This document shows, piece by piece, positions 4,783 to 6,967 of a DNA stretch of 6,967 nucleotides. The notes below the pieces were generated by a model. It worked only from the letters and a program-made list of their open reading frames with translations, did not search any database and had not been told where the DNA came from. Origin of the DNA: JBDSEG01 sp039920165 (lineage in GTDB: Bacteria > Pseudomonadota > Gammaproteobacteria > Burkholderiales > Burkholderiaceae_C). Each line of letters starts with the position of its first letter. The stretch's first letter is position 1. The DNA is taken from positions 1 through 6,967 of the forward strand of contig JBDSEG010000052.1 in the NCBI GenBank assembly GCA_039920165.1, in the 5' to 3' direction. A program made the position numbers and the translations under genes.

Positions 4783-6922
4783 GGCGGGTGAGGGACTCGC
4801 GACCGTCCACACGCTGCTGTGCCGGCGCGAGGCCCCGGCATTCCAGCGCGCGGCCAAGAGCGGCGAGGATTTGCTCGTCGCCTGCACCCAGGAAAGCCGG
4901 CTCTTTCTCGAACTGAATGCGCAGACCGAGGGCGCGCCGGGACTGGCCGAGCGGCCGATCCGCTTCGTCAATATCCGCGAGACGGCGGGCTGGGCCAAGG
5001 ATGCGCGCAGCGCGCCCGCATCGGTCACGCCGAAGATCGCTGCGTTGATCGCACTGGCGCAACTGCCCGAGCCCGCACCGGTCACGACGGTGGGCTATGC
5101 GAGCGCCGGCCGGGTGCTGGTGATCGGCAACGCGGGCCGCGCCGCGCAGGCGGCAGCGCTGCTCGCCGACAAGCTCGCGCCGACGCTGCTCGTGGATGAG
5201 GCCGGTGGCAGCCTGCCGCAGCAGCGCGATCTGCCGGTGCGCGCCGGCCGCGTCAGCGCGATCACAGGCTGGCTCGGCGCCTTCGAGGTGCGCTGGACCG
5301 AAGGCAATCCGATCGACCTCGACCTGTGCACGCGCTGCAATGCCTGCATCGATGTGTGCCCCGAAGGCGCGATCGATTTCAGCTACCAGATCGACCTCGC
5401 GAAATGCAAAAGCCACCGCGATTGCGTGCGCGCCTGCGACGCCGCGGGAGCGATCGATTTCGAGCGTGCGCCGCGCGAGATGAGCGAAGCCTTCGACCTC
5501 GTGCTCGACCTGTCGGCGACCCCGCTGCTCGCGCTGCACCAGCCGCCGCAGGGTTATTTCCACGCCGCCGACGACGCCGCGTTGATGGCGGCGGTGCTGC
5601 AGCTTCGCGACAGCGTCGGCGAGTTCGATAAGCCGAAATTCTTCAACTACAAGCAGAAGATCTGCGCCCACAGCCGCAACGAGCAGATCGGCTGCACCGC
5701 CTGCATCGACGTGTGCTCGGCGCAGGCGATCCGCAGCGATGCGTCAATGAAGGGACGCGCGTCGAGTGCGCGTTCGCCGGCGGGTCCGGGTTCGTCCACC
5801 GGCGCGGCGATCGGTCACTCGCTCGCTGGCATCGTGGTCGAGCCGCATCTGTGCGTGGGCTGCGGCGCCTGCACGACGGTATGCCCGAGCGGCGCGCTGA
5901 CCTATGCGACGCCGCGTCCCGACGAGCAGGGCAAGCGATTGCGCACGTTGCTCTCGACCTACCGTCGCGCCGGCGGTGCGGATGCGGCGGTCCTGCTGCA
6001 CAGCGCCGTTGCCGGCAGCGCGCTGATCGGCGCGCTCGGCCGCGCTGCGCGCACCGACGACGGCGTGCACGGCGTGCCGGCGCGGGTGCTGCCGGTCGAG
6101 CTGTGGCACACGGCATCGGTCGGCATCGATCTGTGGCTGGCCGCCGTCGCGCACGGCGCGTCGCAGGTGTGGGTGCTGATGACCGACGAGGAAGCGCCCG
6201 ACTACCGGCGCGCCGTGGCGGCGCAGATGGAAGTGGCGCAGGCGATCCTCGCCGGGCTCGGCTTTGCCGGAACGCATCTGCGCATCGTCGAGGCGACCGA
6301 TGCGCGCAGCCTCGATGTGCAGTTGCGTGCCGCACCGGCGCAGGGGGTGGCGCAGGCAGCGACCTTCACCGTGCAGGCCGACAAGCGCGCCACGCTCGAC
6401 CTTGCGATCGACCATTTGCTGCAGCAGGCGCCGAGCCCGCCAGAGGTCATCGCACTGCCGGCACCGGCGGGTCCCCTCGCTGCCCGGTTGTTCGGCAGCC
6501 TCGTCGTCGACCCCGAGCGCTGCACGATGTGCCTGAGCTGCGTCAGCGCCTGCCCCGAAGCGGCGCTTGCCGACAACCCCGACAAGCTGCAACTGCGCTT
6601 CATCGAGAAGAACTGCGTGCAGTGCGGCCTGTGTGCGAGCACCTGCCCCGAGGACGCCATCACGCTCGATCCGCGCCTGTGGCTGGCCGATGCCGGCAAG
6701 GCTCGCAAGCAGTTGCGCGTGTTGAACGAAACCAAGCCGTATGCCTGCATCCGCTGCGCCAAACCCTTCGGCACGCTGAAGGCGATCGAGGTCATGATCG
6801 GCAAGCTCGGCACGCACCCGATGTTCCAGGGCAAGGCCGCCGATCGCCTGCGCATGTGCGGCGATTGCCGCGTGATCGATATCCACACCAACCCCGACGA
6901 AGTGAGGATCGGCGATGTCTGA
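4706..6922 (+). CDS. Multi-cluster 4Fe-4S polyferredoxin of a formate dehydrogenase accessory locus
   Basis: A large (738 residues), cytoplasmic-looking Fe-S electron-transfer or maturation protein. Cysteine sites in order: C6, C8, C39, C60 in a distinctive N-terminal domain (ICNCNKTMPLDG); CTRCNACIDVCP at 208-219; C234, H237, C240, C244 (CxxHxxCxxxC); C320 with C330, C333, C337; CVGCGACTTVCP at 383-394; CTMCLSCVSACP at 606-617; CVQCGLCASTCP at 637-648; and CxxC pairs C681/C684 and C718/C721 at the C-terminus. Residues 134-165 look like a nucleotide-fold segment (RVLVIGNAGRAAQAA), and 410-560 form a cysteine-free domain vaguely like HdrA/MvhD proteins (VELWHTASVGIDLWLAA). I chose the ATG at 4706 because the family N-terminus starts at MTTLICNCN; an in-frame ATG at 4658 would only add Pro/Ser-rich residues. 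No strong Shine-Dalgarno is visible, so translation probably depends on coupling to the DUF3306 gene, which it overlaps by 77 bases. It may feed electrons to or from FDH, or help insert its clusters; which one cannot be told from the sequence. Confidence 0.92.
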   Translation: MTTLICNCNKTMPLDGPALARALTAEAGEGLATVHTLLCRREAPAFQRAAKSGEDLLVACTQESRLFLELNAQTEGAPGLAERPIRFVNIRETAGWAKDARSAPASVTPKIAALIALAQLPEPAPVTTVGYASAGRVLVIGNAGRAAQAAALLADKLAPTLLVDEAGGSLPQQRDLPVRAGRVSAITGWLGAFEVRWTEGNPIDLDLCTRCNACIDVCPEGAIDFSYQIDLAKCKSHRDCVRACDAAGAIDFERAPREMSEAFDLVLDLSATPLLALHQPPQGYFHAADDAALMAAVLQLRDSVGEFDKPKFFNYKQKICAHSRNEQIGCTACIDVCSAQAIRSDASMKGRASSARSPAGPGSSTGAAIGHSLAGIVVEPHLCVGCGACTTVCPSGALTYATPRPDEQGKRLRTLLSTYRRAGGADAAVLLHSAVAGSALIGALGRAARTDDGVHGVPARVLPVELWHTASVGIDLWLAAVAHGASQVWVLMTDEEAPDYRRAVAAQMEVAQAILAGLGFAGTHLRIVEATDARSLDVQLRAAPAQGVAQAATFTVQADKRATLDLAIDHLLQQAPSPPEVIALPAPAGPLAARLFGSLVVDPERCTMCLSCVSACPEAALADNPDKLQLRFIEKNCVQCGLCASTCPEDAITLDPRLWLADAGKARKQLRVLNETKPYACIRCAKPFGTLKAIEVMIGKLGTHPMFQGKAADRLRMCGDCRVIDIHTNPDEVRIGDV
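6904..6908 (+). promoter_or_regulatory. Ribosome binding site of the last (partial) gene
   Basis: GAGGA six bases before the ATG at 6915, inside the end of the polyferredoxin gene. This is the best Shine-Dalgarno match in the operon and fixes the start of the partial gene. Confidence 0.6.
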
Positions 6923-6967
6923 CCAGCCTGCGGGGTCTGCCCCCGAGCCCGTCGCCGGCACCACCAC
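6915..6967 (+). CDS. Start of a putative TorD-family chaperone gene, cut by the window edge
   Basis: Only 17 codons are visible (MSDQPAGSAPEPVAGTT), a low-complexity start without a recognisable domain. The ATG overlaps the polyferredoxin stop by eight bases and has a good Shine-Dalgarno. In the FDH loci of betaproteobacteria that I know, the gene at this place codes for a TorD-like chaperone, which binds the twin-arginine signal of a molybdoenzyme until the cofactor is loaded. Such proteins often start with a disordered Pro/Ala-rich tail like this one. The identity is inferred from position only; the existence of the reading frame is well supported. Confidence 0.5.
   Translation, partial: MSDQPAGSAPEPVAGTT

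Noticed and set aside
4517..6967. Long open frames on the minus strand opposite the DUF3306, polyferredoxin and TorD-like genes (384 and 407 codons)
   Set aside because: They are shadows of the plus-strand coding region; no recognisable domains and no start signals.
1..6967. CRISPR arrays, tRNA or rRNA genes, insertion sequences
   Set aside because: I saw no spaced direct repeats, no cloverleaf-like sequence, no transposase motif and no terminal inverted repeats; coding sequence fills nearly the whole window.

Overview
This is a GC-rich window (roughly two thirds G+C by eye) that reads like a Betaproteobacterium, most probably of the order Burkholderiales. The inference rests on the divergent metG/mrp pair, the style of the Mrp N-terminus (an FeS-assembly domain without the usual cysteine) and the DUF3305/DUF3306/ferredoxin/chaperone block, which I know from formate dehydrogenase (FDH) loci of that group. 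No species can be named from the sequence alone.

Layout. Positions 1-317, minus strand: the 5' end of a LuxR-type regulator with an N-terminal AAA/STAND-like ATPase, leaving the window at its left edge; its frame is broken by one base near 177-179. Positions 342-2393, minus: a complete methionyl-tRNA synthetase, metG. Positions 2394-2564: a 171-base divergent intergenic region holding the promoters of metG and of the rightward genes. Positions 2565-6967, plus: five tightly packed genes, namely mrp/apbC (Fe-S cluster carrier ATPase), a DUF3305 protein, a DUF3306 protein, a 738-residue polyferredoxin, and the first 17 codons of a gene whose place suggests a TorD-family chaperone.

How the genes work together. 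The rightward genes overlap at each junction (GTGA, TGATG, a 77-base overlap, then an 8-base overlap), so they are very likely one translationally coupled operon. Mrp delivers Fe-S clusters; the polyferredoxin has cysteine motifs for up to eight metal sites; a TorD-like protein would guard a molybdenum or tungsten enzyme before export. I infer that this is the upstream, accessory half of an FDH locus whose catalytic subunits lie just beyond position 6967.

The most interesting part is the DUF3305-DUF3306-polyferredoxin trio. The two small proteins have no known function, and the polyferredoxin has unusual motifs: a CxxHxxCxxxC site, a site whose first cysteine is displaced, and a C-terminal CxxC...CxxC module. 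metG and mrp themselves are ordinary housekeeping genes.
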